A DNA stretch of 64,000 nucleotides from Bdellovibrionales bacterium Ga0074137 (GTDB taxonomy: Bacteria > Bdellovibrionota > Bdellovibrionia > Bdellovibrionales > JAMPXM01). Each line of letters starts with the position of its first letter. Within the stretch, counting starts at the first letter, position 1. The stretch is taken from assembly GCA_001464715.1 (NCBI GenBank), contig LNDT01000025.1:1-64000 (forward strand), given 5' to 3'. The position numbers were made by a program, and so were the translations under genes. Positions 51,936 through 60,336 of the stretch are shown piece by piece. The notes beneath the pieces are model-generated. The model was not told the origin of the DNA and ran no database searches. It saw nothing but the letters and a program-made list of their open reading frames with translations.

Positions 51936-52352
51936 ATGGCTGGACTGACTCCGACACAGAAAACTGCATTGAAAAACCGAACGGACCGCATGACTGCGAA
52001 CCGAGGCTCTTCCGTGCGATCTGGTGCCGAAGCCTCTCCCGGTTCTGAGAGCGTCGCTCAATCCAAAGATTTAAGCACTCAGGTGTCGATCGCGGGCGTT
52101 CCCCTCAGACTGAAATCTTCACACGACTTAGAAACAGTGAACGAACTTGTGCGCATGGTGGACGAAAAAATCCGTCAAGCCCTTCCTCTGACAAAAACAG
52201 GTTCAATTCAAAATGCTTCGATCTTGGCTGCGCTCAACATGGCCGAGGAACTGCTGCTTTTAAAGCGGCGGGCCCTTGAGCTGGTTGATGGCCTCGAAGC
52301 TCGTTTGTCTCGCGTGACTGAAGATCTGGAGAAGTCCGGCCCGACAGCGTAA
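51936..52352 (+). CDS. zapA: ZapA-like cell-division protein
   Basis: A 138-residue protein. After a Ser/Ala-rich N-terminal extension (1-45), the ZapA domain is clear: VSIAGVPLRLKSSHDLETVN, then LVRMVDEKIRQAL and the dimerising helix SILAALNMAEELLLLKRRAL. ZapA bundles FtsZ filaments at the division site. Its pairing with 5-formyl-THF cyclo-ligase is the widely conserved zapA-ygfA arrangement, but the 19-bp gap leaves no room for the 6S RNA often found there. The extension may not be translated; ATG 51993 is an alternative start. Confidence 0.85.
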   Translation: MAGLTPTQKTALKNRTDRMTANRGSSVRSGAEASPGSESVAQSKDLSTQVSIAGVPLRLKSSHDLETVNELVRMVDEKIRQALPLTKTGSIQNASILAALNMAEELLLLKRRALELVDGLEARLSRVTEDLEKSGPTA

Positions 52353-52371
52353 CGACGCTTTTGGGAGACTT

Positions 52372-52968
52372 GTGACTGAGAAAACCGAGTGGCGAAGCGA
52401 AATGCGGCGCCGACTTAAAATTATCACTTCTGACAAATCACGTCTTCGTGTCGAACGTGAAGCACGCCTGGCTCAGGCTCTGAACCGCATCGTCGACGCG
52501 CGTCCGGGCCTTTGGCTCTCCTTTTCACCTTTGGCCACCGAGCCTCAGTTCGTTATTCAAAGCCAAAAAACCACCTTGGCTTATCCGCGGATCTCGTCGG
52601 CTAAAGACGCTCCATCGCTCAGCTTTTATTTTTCCAAAGATGGGTCGGCCCCATGGGCGGTTCATTCGTCGGGGATACGGGAACCTGACACGCGCGATGC
52701 GCGGTGGAGTGTGGTCGCGACGGGTTCGCCCGGAGTGGTGCGCGGCGCTTTGATTCCTGGGCTTGGTTTTGACCGACGATTGCGACGGCTTGGTCGCGGC
52801 GCCGGGTTTTATGATCGGTTTTTAAAGGGCAGTCAGTTTACAAAAGTGGGCGTCGGGTTTTCGGAGCAAGTTGCTGACGAAATTCCGAGTGAGCCTCACG
52901 ACATCGACCTCGATGGTCTTGTAACAGATCGTGAAGTGATCTGGAACATGACGTCGAGCTCGATTTAA
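52372..52968 (+). CDS. ygfA: 5-formyltetrahydrofolate cyclo-ligase
   Basis: A 198-residue enzyme converting 5-formyl-THF to 5,10-methenyl-THF with ATP. The N-terminal basic helix (EKTEWRSEMRRRLKII) binds substrate, and the C-terminal signature is present (PGLGFDRRLRRLGRGAGFYD, about 127-146). GTG 52372 has GGGAG about 5 nt upstream. Located between zapA and rny. Confidence 0.9.
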   Translation: MTEKTEWRSEMRRRLKIITSDKSRLRVEREARLAQALNRIVDARPGLWLSFSPLATEPQFVIQSQKTTLAYPRISSAKDAPSLSFYFSKDGSAPWAVHSSGIREPDTRDARWSVVATGSPGVVRGALIPGLGFDRRLRRLGRGAGFYDRFLKGSQFTKVGVGFSEQVADEIPSEPHDIDLDGLVTDREVIWNMTSSSI

Positions 52969-52982
52969 GAAAGGCCGAAGCT

Positions 52983-54563
52983 ATGAACGAAGGTGTTGTA
53001 ATAATGATCGTTGCACTTGTGGCGGGACTCGCTGCGGGTGCCGTGGCGATGCTTCTCTACCGAAATGCAATGGATGAGAAGACGAAGAAGTCGGCGGCTG
53101 ATGAAGCCGAACGAATCGTGCAAAAAGCCCGCGGCGAATCGCAGCGAATCGACCGTGAAGCGAAGACTCGCGCGAAAGATTTCGAAGCTCGCGCGCGCAA
53201 GCAGGCCGAAACGGACATTCAAAAGCAAAAAGAAAAGCTGGTGAAGGAAGAGAAGGCGTTGGCCGACCGCGAAGTTCGCATGGACAAAGAAGCTCAGACG
53301 AAAGAGCAAGAGCTGCAAGCTCGACTTCAGGAGATCGCCGGACGCGATGAAAAAGTAAAAATCGCCGAGAAAAAGTTGATGGACTTGGAAGCCGCAGCCG
53401 CAAATCAGGCCGATGAGCTGAAATCTCGTCTCGAGCAAGTTTCAAAGCTCACTCAAGCCGAAGCCAAAAAAGAAATGATCGAGGCCTTGACTGAGGATGC
53501 CAAGATTGAAGCGTCGAAAAAGGCACAAGAGATCGAAGAGCGCGCCGTGGGCGAAGCTCAAGAAAAAGCGCGTCGAACAATTGCTGTGGCTTTGGCCCGT
53601 TACGCGAGCGAATTCACATCGGAACGCACAGTAACGGTCATCAATCTTCCCAGTGAAGATATGAAGGGTAAAATTATCGGCCGCGAAGGGCGAAATATTC
53701 GTGCTCTCGAAGCGGCTTGCGGCGTCGATTTGATTGTCGATGAAACTCCCGAAGCGGTTGTCATTTCTTCGTTCGATCCCGTTCGTCGCGAAGTCGCAAG
53801 AAAAGCACTTGAGAAATTGATGGAAGACGGCCGCGTTCACCCCGCGCGAATCGAAGAAGTCATCGATAAGGTTAAAAAAGATCTTTTTAAGTCCATCAAA
53901 GACGATGGTGAAAAAGCGGCGTTTGATCTTGGGCTTCACGGTCTTCATCCAGAGATCACTAAAGTTTTAGGCGGGCTTAAATACCGTCATGCTCAGTCGC
54001 AAAATATTCTCGAGCACTCCATGGAAGTGGCTCACCTAGCCGGCATGATGGCGGGGGAGCTTGGTGAAGATGTGAAGCGTGCACGCAGGGCGGGTATTCT
54101 TCACGATATTGGTAAAGGTCTTGAGCACACCATCGAAGGTTCGCACGCGATGGTCGGCGCTGATTTCGTAAAAAAGTTTGGCGAGCACGAATCGGTGGTT
54201 CACGCGATTCGCGCCCATCACGACGAAGAAAAGCCGAGCACTGTTTTGGCCTTCATCGTTCAGGCAGCGAACATTATTTCGAATTCGCGTCCCGGAGCGA
54301 AACGTCAGTCCATCGACGCTTACGTGCGCCGCATGGAAGATCTTGAATCGATTGGTAACTCGTTTGACGGTGTGATCCGAACGTTCGCTGTTCAGGCTGG
54401 AAAGGAAGTTCGTGTTCTGGTCGAAGCGTCGCGCGTGACGGACGATCAGGCGCAAATGCTTTCCTATGACATCGCTCGCAAGATCGAACGTGAGATGAGT
54501 CACCCAGGTCAAGTTCAAGTCACTGTTGTGCGTGAAGTTCGCGTTGTCGAGCACGCGCGCTAG
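52983..54563 (+). CDS. rny: Ribonuclease Y
   Basis: A 526-residue RNase Y. It has an N-terminal membrane anchor (about 4-26, GVVIMIVALVAGLAAGAVAM), a long charged coiled coil (about 35-190), a KH domain with KGKIIGREGRNIRALE (about 228-243) and an HD domain with HSMEVAHLAG and the metal-binding HD in AGILHDIGKG. RNase Y is an endonuclease that starts mRNA decay at the membrane. It starts 14 nt after the cyclo-ligase stop and tyrS follows 9 nt after its own, so this is one operon. Confidence 0.96.
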   Translation: MNEGVVIMIVALVAGLAAGAVAMLLYRNAMDEKTKKSAADEAERIVQKARGESQRIDREAKTRAKDFEARARKQAETDIQKQKEKLVKEEKALADREVRMDKEAQTKEQELQARLQEIAGRDEKVKIAEKKLMDLEAAAANQADELKSRLEQVSKLTQAEAKKEMIEALTEDAKIEASKKAQEIEERAVGEAQEKARRTIAVALARYASEFTSERTVTVINLPSEDMKGKIIGREGRNIRALEAACGVDLIVDETPEAVVISSFDPVRREVARKALEKLMEDGRVHPARIEEVIDKVKKDLFKSIKDDGEKAAFDLGLHGLHPEITKVLGGLKYRHAQSQNILEHSMEVAHLAGMMAGELGEDVKRARRAGILHDIGKGLEHTIEGSHAMVGADFVKKFGEHESVVHAIRAHHDEEKPSTVLAFIVQAANIISNSRPGAKRQSIDAYVRRMEDLESIGNSFDGVIRTFAVQAGKEVRVLVEASRVTDDQAQMLSYDIARKIEREMSHPGQVQVTVVREVRVVEHAR

Positions 54564-54572
54564 GAGAGAGCT

Positions 54573-55832
54573 ATGAGTTCTTCTTTGACGAAAGCGACAC
54601 CGAACGAGCAGCTGGCGGAGCTCAAGCGAGGGGTCGTTGACCTAATTTCGGAACCCGATCTTCTTAAGAAGCTCGAGAGTTCGTACAAAAATTCAAAACC
54701 TTTGATCGTGAAGCTGGGCGCTGATCCGTCGAGGCCGGATCTTCATCTTGGCCACGGTGTTGTTATCGAAAAGCTGAGGGCCTTTCAGGATTTTGGTCAT
54801 GAGGTTCGGTTCCTGATCGGAGACTTCACGGGAATGATTGGCGATCCGTCCGGAAGAAATGAAGCTCGCCCGGCGCTGACGCGTGAAGAAGTTGTGCTCA
54901 ACTCGAAAACTTATGAGCGCCAGATTTTTAAAATTCTGGATCCAGAGAAAACTAAAATTGTTCATAACTCATCATGGTTGGATCGCCTGACACCGGTTGA
55001 GTTTATTAAAGTCTCGTCTCAATACACTGTGGCCCGAATGCTTGAACGCGATGATTTTTCAAAGCGCTACAAAAGTGGGTTGCCGATCGCTGTGCACGAA
55101 TTTTTGTATCCGCTCATGCAGGGGTATGACTCGGTCGCTCTTAAAGCGGACGTCGAAATCGGCGGAACGGATCAGCTTTTTAATTTGATGGTCGGTCGCG
55201 ATCTGCAAAAGTCCTACAATCAGGCGCCACAGGTTGTTCTGACCATGCCGCTTCTTGAAGGGCTTGATGGCGTTAATAAAATGTCTAAGTCGCTCGATAA
55301 TTATATCGGTTTCGACGATAGCCCGCGCGATATGTTCGGAAAAACAATGCGTGTTTCGGATCCGCTTATGCTTCGGTACTATGAGCTTGCGACCCACGTA
55401 CCAGCGTCTGAGATTGAAAAGATGCGAAAGCAAATGGCTTTGCCAAAAGATCAGGGCGGTGTGAATCCTCGGGACTTCAAAGTTCGCTTGGCGCAAACAA
55501 TCGTCAGTCGTTTTCACGGCGAAGCCGCCGGGAAAGCGGCCGTCGAAGAATTCGAACGCCTTTTTGTTCGCAAAGATGGCGTGCCGGATGACATGGAAGA
55601 AAAAGTCGTCCCTGCGTCCCGCGTTCAGGGCGAAATCGATGTTGCCGGTTTCTTGAAAGAGCTGGGCGCTGTGGCGTCGACGACCGATGCGAGACGTCTG
55701 ATCGACACGGGAAGTGTTCTTTTTGGTGATGCACCGATTCGCAGCGTGAAAGCGTCGCTCAATTTGAAAGCCGGGACCGAAGTCGTTCTCAAAGTCGGTA
55801 AGAAAAAATTCTTCAAACTGAAGGTGACCTAA
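54573..55832 (+). CDS. tyrS: Tyrosyl-tRNA synthetase
   Basis: A 419-residue class I aminoacyl-tRNA synthetase. The HIGH-type motif is HLGHG in [14 protein letters not shown], the KMSKS motif is [12 protein letters not shown], and an S4-like RNA-binding domain closes the C-terminus ([17 protein letters not shown]). It charges tRNA-Tyr. The KMSKS sequence and overall length match the TyrZ-like branch. The ferredoxin gene begins 1 nt after its stop. Confidence 0.95.
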   Translation: MSSSLTKATPNEQLAELKRGVVDLISEPDLLKKLESSYKNSKPLIVKLGADPSRPDLHLGHGVVIEKLRAFQDFGHEVRFLIGDFTGMIGDPSGRNEARPALTREEVVLNSKTYERQIFKILDPEKTKIVHNSSWLDRLTPVEFIKVSSQYTVARMLERDDFSKRYKSGLPIAVHEFLYPLMQGYDSVALKADVEIGGTDQLFNLMVGRDLQKSYNQAPQVVLTMPLLEGLDGVNKMSKSLDNYIGFDDSPRDMFGKTMRVSDPLMLRYYELATHVPASEIEKMRKQMALPKDQGGVNPRDFKVRLAQTIVSRFHGEAAGKAAVEEFERLFVRKDGVPDDMEEKVVPASRVQGEIDVAGFLKELGAVASTTDARRLIDTGSVLFGDAPIRSVKASLNLKAGTEVVLKVGKKKFFKLKVT

Positions 55833-55833
55833 C

Positions 55834-56664
55834 GTGAAAGTGAAGTTCGTACCTCAGAACGTAGAGTTTGAAATTAAGCCTGGCGAAAGTGTCATGCACT
55901 TGGCCGAAGACAATGGCCTTTACGTAAAATCTGTTTGTCGGGGAGTCCCGTCGTGTGCCGAGTGCCGCGTCCGTATTGTCGAAGGTGAGACGAATGTGTT
56001 TGCGCCGGTCGCCGCTGAACTGGCCTTGGTCGGATCCGGATGGTTTATCGATCGTCGTCGCCTGGCGTGTCAGCTTCAGTGCATCGGTGATGTAACGATT
56101 GATATGAGCGAACAGCTGGCGAAGCAGCAAGGTCTTATCGGCGGACGAAAAGCGAAAGCTGCGAAGGCTCTTGGCGACCGTGTTGAAGACGAAACAGTGA
56201 TTCGCGAGAGCACCAGTGGGCCACGTTCCGGTGGTCGCAGTGATGCACGTGGAGAAAGCAGAAATCGTTCGAATGAGAAGTTCGACGACGAAGCTTCGGA
56301 CGAGACGTCCGAAGAGTCTGGTCAGGATTCTGGCCAAGCTTCTGGCCAGTCCTCTGGCGCCACGTCTGGCGCTACTTTTAAAGGCGCACCAAAAAATCCG
56401 CGCGTTATTGCTCCGCGGCCCAATACAGAACCGCGCGCAGCGATCAGCCCAACGGCCATTGTCTCGGGTGGCGCTGCTGGAAGCGTTCCTGGAGGCACCT
56501 CTGGAATTTCTCCTGGGCGTATCGAGCCGCGGCCTCAGGGGGGACCAGTTCCTGTTGGCGACCCACGGAGTTCCAATGAGAAGTCGCCAGGAGGACCTGC
56601 TGGAGGACCCTCGGGAGAAAATCGCGGCGGTGGCGGGCGTTCTCGTCGCGGACGACGGCGCTAA
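55834..56664 (+). CDS. 2Fe-2S ferredoxin with long disordered Arg/Gly tail
   Basis: A 276-residue protein. Residues 1-95 are an adrenodoxin-type 2Fe-2S ferredoxin: Cys35-x5-Cys41-x2-Cys44 and Cys79 (SVCRGVPSCAECRVRI and RRRLACQ). The following 180 residues are low complexity: a charged Ser/Arg/Glu segment, Ser-Gly-Gln repeats (GQDSGQASGQSSGATSG) and a Pro/Gly region ending GGGGRSRRGRRR, like an RGG-type RNA-binding tail. GTG 55834 lies 1 nt after tyrS, so it belongs to the rny-tyrS operon. The electron partner is unknown; the tail suggests binding to nucleic acid or an acidic partner. Confidence 0.85.
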   Translation: MKVKFVPQNVEFEIKPGESVMHLAEDNGLYVKSVCRGVPSCAECRVRIVEGETNVFAPVAAELALVGSGWFIDRRRLACQLQCIGDVTIDMSEQLAKQQGLIGGRKAKAAKALGDRVEDETVIRESTSGPRSGGRSDARGESRNRSNEKFDDEASDETSEESGQDSGQASGQSSGATSGATFKGAPKNPRVIAPRPNTEPRAAISPTAIVSGGAAGSVPGGTSGISPGRIEPRPQGGPVPVGDPRSSNEKSPGGPAGGPSGENRGGGGRSRRGRRR

Positions 56665-56688
56665 ATCATTAGTCGATCACGGCCATTT

Positions 56689-57183
56689 TTAAAATTCGTC
56701 AGAAGCTGGCTGTCTTTGCGGTTTCGGTTTCGCGCGAACCGTAATTTCTGGAAGCACTCCGGTCATTTCGTAGTTTCTTAAAATCTGCTGTTTCATTTCT
56801 TCAGGAATATTCATCGCATTGATTCTATCAAGGGCTGTTAAGTCTTCGGTGCCAGTGGCGTGCACCACAGCGACGACTTCAGTTTCCAGAGCACTCTCTG
56901 GAGCCTCTAAATCCTTACGGGCTTTCGCGTCCGATTCAAGGCTTCCGCCGGACAAGGTTTTCATAAGCCCCATCGCGCCTCGGTTTGATTTGCGTGCCTC
57001 GGCTTCGATCAGGTGCACGGGCATGGTGGGATTCGCGGTCCGAATTCGGATCGTTTCAAGAGTCGTCGCAATGTGACCGATACCCCCTTTTTCTTTGAAG
57101 AGGGTCTCTAGTCCAAGGGCTGTGGCCCCCAGCGTGACGACAATCAGTGCGGCGTACATAACGATCACTTTTACGATTCTCAT
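56689..57183 (-). CDS. Single-pass inner-membrane protein, unknown
   Basis: A 164-residue protein (from ATG 57183) with an N-terminal membrane helix (about 4-26, VKVIVMYAALIVVTLGATAL) and a soluble domain with acidic and basic stretches ending in KPKPQRQPASDEF. No family recognised. The frame extends to TTG 57219 (GAGAAG nearby), which is an alternative start and would place the start codon at the edge of a 17-bp palindrome (57222-57238). Convergent with the ferredoxin gene and divergent from gpmA. Confidence 0.65.
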   Translation of the reverse strand: MRIVKVIVMYAALIVVTLGATALGLETLFKEKGGIGHIATTLETIRIRTANPTMPVHLIEAEARKSNRGAMGLMKTLSGGSLESDAKARKDLEAPESALETEVVAVVHATGTEDLTALDRINAMNIPEEMKQQILRNYEMTGVLPEITVRAKPKPQRQPASDEF

Positions 57184-57221
57184 AATATTTGAATCGGAAG
57201 ATTGCCCCGAAAATTTCAATG

Positions 57222-57238
57222 CTTCTCAAACTGAGACA
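57222..57238. promoter_or_regulatory. 17-bp palindrome upstream of the membrane protein and gpmA
   Basis: CTTCTCA-AAC-TGAGACA, a 7-3-7 inverted repeat with a 5-bp perfect core (TCTCA/TGAGA). It lies in the divergent region between the leftward membrane protein and gpmA (57331). It matches the class TGTCYCA-N3-TGRGACA seen at 24353. Confidence 0.35.
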
Positions 57239-57330
57239 AACAAGTCGTGCTATATGAGTCACCTAATGACGGAAGACTAGATATCGGATAACAGTGGTCG
57301 GATATTGGCTAAATTGGAGTGTTAACAGCG

Positions 57331-58080
57331 ATGAAAAAACTGATCGTCCTTCGCCACGGCGAGAGCACCTGGAATAAAGAGAATCGCTTCACGGGTTGGA
57401 AAGACGTGGGTCTGTCCGAACTCGGCCGCGAAGAAGCGATTCGCGCTGGAAAAATTCTTCGCGCTGAAAAATTTGAATTCGACTGCGCTTTCACGTCGGT
57501 ATTGAAACGAGCGATCCATACATTAGATTCTGTTTTGACCGAACTCGACACTTCGTGGATTCCGGTTGAAAAGTCGTGGCGTTTGAACGAACGGCATTAC
57601 GGCGCGCTCACGGGTTTAAACAAGGCCGAAACGGCCGCCAAGCACGGCGATGAGCAAGTAAAAATATGGCGGCGAAGTTTTGCGACCGCTCCGCCACCAC
57701 TTTCAAAGGATTCCCCGGATCACCCGATCAATGATCGTCGGTATTCTTCGGTGCCTCGTGAACTTTTGCCCGATGGCGAGTCGCTGAAAACGACGATCGA
57801 CCGCGTTCTCCCGTTCTGGAACGAAACGATCGCGAAGTCTATTCTCAGCGGACAAAGGGTGATTGTCGCGGCTCACGGAAATTCCATCCGAGCTCTTTTA
57901 AAACATCTCGAAAATCTTTCTGAGAGTGCAGTTCTGGAACTTAATATTCCGACAGCAGTTCCTCTCGAACTGACTCTCACGGATGATCTTAAGTTTGTGT
58001 CGAAACGCTACTTGGGAGACGCTGCCGAAATCGAAAAGTCGATGCACGCTGTCGCTCATCAAGGGTCTTCGAAAAAATAG
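57331..58080 (+). CDS. gpmA: 2,3-bisphosphoglycerate-dependent phosphoglycerate mutase
   Basis: A 249-residue dPGM. The phosphohistidine motif is [17 protein letters not shown] (His9), with [19 protein letters not shown] and the second catalytic His in [12 protein letters not shown]. It interconverts 3- and 2-phosphoglycerate. I chose ATG 57331 over the upstream GTG 57319, which is part of the GGAG Shine-Dalgarno (57316-57319). hemB follows 12 nt later. Confidence 0.95.
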   Translation: MKKLIVLRHGESTWNKENRFTGWKDVGLSELGREEAIRAGKILRAEKFEFDCAFTSVLKRAIHTLDSVLTELDTSWIPVEKSWRLNERHYGALTGLNKAETAAKHGDEQVKIWRRSFATAPPPLSKDSPDHPINDRRYSSVPRELLPDGESLKTTIDRVLPFWNETIAKSILSGQRVIVAAHGNSIRALLKHLENLSESAVLELNIPTAVPLELTLTDDLKFVSKRYLGDAAEIEKSMHAVAHQGSSKK

Positions 58081-58092
58081 GAGATATCACCG

Positions 58093-59082
58093 ATGTCCAG
58101 CAAAATGCCGATTCGTTCACGTCCCCGGCGAAACCGATCGAGCGAAGCTGTTCGCGGACTGATTCGCGAGACGTCTTTGAGCCCTTCAAATTTTATTCTT
58201 CCGCTGTTCATTACGGAAGGTAAAAACATTTCGGAACCCATTGAAGCGATGCCGGGGCAATCGAGATTGTCGGTTGATCGTCTTGTTTTGAAAGTGAAAG
58301 AGGCCCGAGCGTTGGGTGTCATGGCCGTCGCACTTTTCCCAAAAATCGAAGACCGATTGAAGGACTCGTTTGCAAAAGAGTCCACGAATGCGAAAGGACT
58401 TTTACCTCGCGCCATTCGCGCCGCGAAAGACGCGTGCCCCGACGTTCTCGTCATTAGCGATGTCGCGATGGATCCTTACTCCAGCGACGGCCACGACGGT
58501 CTCGTAAAAAATGGTCTTGTTCTCAACGACGAAACCCTTCCGATCTTGGCGCAAATGGCAATTTGCCAAGCCGAAGCGGGCGCTGACTGGATTGCACCGT
58601 CTGACATGATGGATGGGCGTGTTGGATACCTTCGAAGTGCATTGGACGAAGCCGGTTACACCGATCGCTCCATTCTTGCGTACACGGCGAAGTACGCTTC
58701 TGCGTTTTATGGTCCATTTCGACAGGCTCTCGATTCGGCTCCTCGAGCAGGAGATAAAAAAACATATCAGATGGATCCCGCGAATCGACGAGAAGCGATT
58801 CGCGAAGCGCAGCTTGATATTAAAGAAGGCGCTGACGTCATTATGGTTAAACCCGCAATCGCGTACCTCGATGTGATCCGAGAGCTTAAAAGTCGATTTG
58901 CAGTTCCTGTCGCCGCCTATCAGGTGAGTGGCGAGTACGCGATGATCAAAGCGGCCGGGGACAGGGGTTGGCTCGATGCCGATGCGGCCATGATGGAGTC
59001 TCTTCTGTCGATTCGTCGTGCAGGAGCCGACATGACGCTCACCTATTTTGCAGTCGATGCATCGCGAATACTCCAGAGTTAA
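58093..59082 (+). CDS. hemB: Delta-aminolevulinic acid dehydratase (porphobilinogen synthase)
   Basis: A 329-residue HemB. The two Schiff-base lysines are in YTAKYASAFYGPFR and VIMVKPAIAYLD. The metal-site segment reads SDVAMDPYSSDGHDG, with Asp in place of the three Cys of zinc enzymes, so it is of the Mg/K-dependent type. The N-terminus RPRRNR is typical. It condenses two ALA molecules to porphobilinogen for heme. Likely co-transcribed with gpmA. The 243 bp after it (59083-59325) hold no gene I can support; ATATAAAG (59257-59264) and GCTATAAG (59278-59285) could be -10 elements for the next gene. Confidence 0.95.
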   Translation: MSSKMPIRSRPRRNRSSEAVRGLIRETSLSPSNFILPLFITEGKNISEPIEAMPGQSRLSVDRLVLKVKEARALGVMAVALFPKIEDRLKDSFAKESTNAKGLLPRAIRAAKDACPDVLVISDVAMDPYSSDGHDGLVKNGLVLNDETLPILAQMAICQAEAGADWIAPSDMMDGRVGYLRSALDEAGYTDRSILAYTAKYASAFYGPFRQALDSAPRAGDKKTYQMDPANRREAIREAQLDIKEGADVIMVKPAIAYLDVIRELKSRFAVPVAAYQVSGEYAMIKAAGDRGWLDADAAMMESLLSIRRAGADMTLTYFAVDASRILQS

Positions 59083-59325
59083 CGATAAGTTAACCTGGTT
59101 CCACGGCGGCATCTTTGGTCACTCTGAAGGCTAAGTATTACAACGCATTGCGAAAGTCCGCCGAACCGAGCAGTCCCAAGCCTGTCAAGAATTTGCCTGC
59201 TCTTACGGCGACATACGTCAATTTTCAGGCATTCGAATGGCAAATAATTCCACACATATAAAGGTGGTCAAGAGTGTGCTATAAGCAGTGACTCGCAAGC
59301 GAACTGTTTTTTTAAGGAGCGCATC

Positions 59326-59988
59326 TTGAGCATGAATACAACGACCGGAATGAACCCCGGCACTGTCGGCAGCACTGAGCCCATCGATCTCAACGAAGAC
59401 ATCGATCTGAATGAAGATGCAGACCTCGGAGACGACGGCGATTTGCGTTCTCCAGGCCGTTCGCAGTGGAGCGCTTCCGATATGGATGGCGACCAAGACG
59501 AAATCTCTGAAGGTGGAATGTCACCTTTGAGCGCTGCGGATCTTGAGGCAGGAATTGATCCGGCTCTCGACAAGTCGAACGATGGCAAACGCCGTTCGAT
59601 GATGGAAGAAGAGTCGGAAGAAGATGACGTTGATCTTGATCAGATCGAAGATATTCTTGCGCTACCAGAAGAGCAGTTTCCGCGCTTCACATTAGCTAAA
59701 AATAAAGCGCGCTTTCTTCGCATGGTGAGCTGGTACCGAAACAAAAAAGAGTGGCTCGAAGTCGCTCCGCTTTCGGGTGTTTCGAAGCTCTTCAAGCAGC
59801 AGACGAAAGAGCTTGTCGGTATTCGGGCTTCGAAGCTCGATTACGAAATGGAACTCGAGACGGGTACATTGACTCCGTCGCAGCGCTCGTATCGTCGCGA
59901 CGAATTGAAGATGTGCAAAGTTCACGAGAAAATGGCGGTGAATCTCATCGCGCGTATGCAGGTTAAAATTAAGTCGGGCCGTCGGTAG
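59326..59988 (+). CDS. Acidic N-terminus/basic C-terminus protein, unknown
   Basis: A 220-residue protein of no recognised family. The first 110 residues are strongly acidic and look disordered (IDLNEDIDLNEDADLGDDGD is an imperfect repeat). The last 110 are basic and helical (RFTLAKNKARFLRMVSWYRN and LTPSQRSYRRDELKMCKVHE, ending MQVKIKSGRR). I favour TTG 59326 because AAGGAG (59314-59319) is 6 nt upstream; ATG 59332 is 12 nt away. The layout suggests a DNA- or partner-binding domain with an acidic tail. It has its own terminator at 60027. Confidence 0.7.
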   Translation: MSMNTTTGMNPGTVGSTEPIDLNEDIDLNEDADLGDDGDLRSPGRSQWSASDMDGDQDEISEGGMSPLSAADLEAGIDPALDKSNDGKRRSMMEEESEEDDVDLDQIEDILALPEEQFPRFTLAKNKARFLRMVSWYRNKKEWLEVAPLSGVSKLFKQQTKELVGIRASKLDYEMELETGTLTPSQRSYRRDELKMCKVHEKMAVNLIARMQVKIKSGRR

Positions 59989-60026
59989 CACTGACGTCTA
60001 GCTCGACCCAAAAAATAAGATCGAAG

Positions 60027-60060
60027 AAGCCGACGGTTTAAAACGTCGGCTTTATTTTTT
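60027..60060 (+). terminator. Rho-independent terminator
   Basis: AAGCCGACG (60027-60035) and CGTCGGCTT (60044-60052) form a perfect 9-bp stem with an 8-nt loop, followed by TATTTTTTT. It ends the transcript of the acidic protein gene 39 nt after its stop. Confidence 0.92.
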
Positions 60061-60116
60061 TGGCACCGCACAATCAATGTAGCCAAAACTGACTTTCGAC
60101 CCGCCGTCTCTGGCCG

Positions 60117-60191
60117 TGTCTAATATTAAGACACCCTCGCGATTTTCCCCTCGGGTCGCGGGCACTTGCAGCGGTGTCTCAAAAAGAGGAA
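60117..60191. promoter_or_regulatory. Palindrome and TGTCTCA site upstream of the HTH gene
   Basis: TGTCTAATATTAAGACA (60117-60133) is an almost perfect 17-bp palindrome, and TGTCTCA-AAA-AGAGGAA (60175-60191) is a half-conserved copy of the same TGTC-N9-GACA class. A 9-bp stem AAAGAGGAA/TTCCTCTTT (60183-60205) overlaps the second site. All lie upstream of the FliA-like promoter at 60211, a good position for activator or repressor sites. Confidence 0.4.
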
Positions 60192-60210
60192 CTTTTTTCC
60201 TCTTTGGGCC

Positions 60211-60238
60211 TAATTTTCTCAGTTCGATGCGCCGATAG
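60211..60238 (+). promoter_or_regulatory. FliA (sigma-28)-like promoter
   Basis: TAATTTTC, 12 nt, GCCGATAG resembles the sigma-28 consensus TAAAGTTT-N11-GCCGATAA; the -10 half matches at 7 of 8 positions, while the -35 half is weaker and the spacer one base long. Start of transcription would be near 60245, giving a leader of about 90 nt with two hairpins. In Bdellovibrio, FliA-type promoters mark attack-phase genes. Confidence 0.5.
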
Positions 60239-60247
60239 GTACTTTGT

Positions 60248-60311
60248 GAGGCGATTTTCGCCTCTCTAAGAGACGAAGCGCGGCAGATGGTCTTGCCGCT
60301 AAAGTCGTCTC
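60248..60311 (+). promoter_or_regulatory. Structured 5' leader of the HTH regulator gene
   Basis: Two perfect hairpins: GAGGCG-ATTTT-CGCCTC (60248-60264) and a two-part stem with outer arms GAGACGA/TCGTCTC (60270-60276/60305-60311) and inner arms GCGGCA/TGCCGC (60280-60285/60294-60299). The ribosome-binding site GGAGG (60325-60329) lies 13 nt after the second hairpin. The leader may tune mRNA stability or translation. No known riboswitch class is recognised. Confidence 0.5.
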
Positions 60312-60336
60312 ACACAAGGCAACCGGAGGTCTTTAA

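Noticed and set aside
52353-52371. Possible 6S RNA between zapA and the cyclo-ligase gene
   Set aside because: The gap is only 19 bp; no 6S-like structure was recognised in the gap upstream of zapA either.
60062-60078. Possible sigma-54 site TGGCACCGCACAATCA
   Set aside because: The -12 GC is missing at the required spacing.
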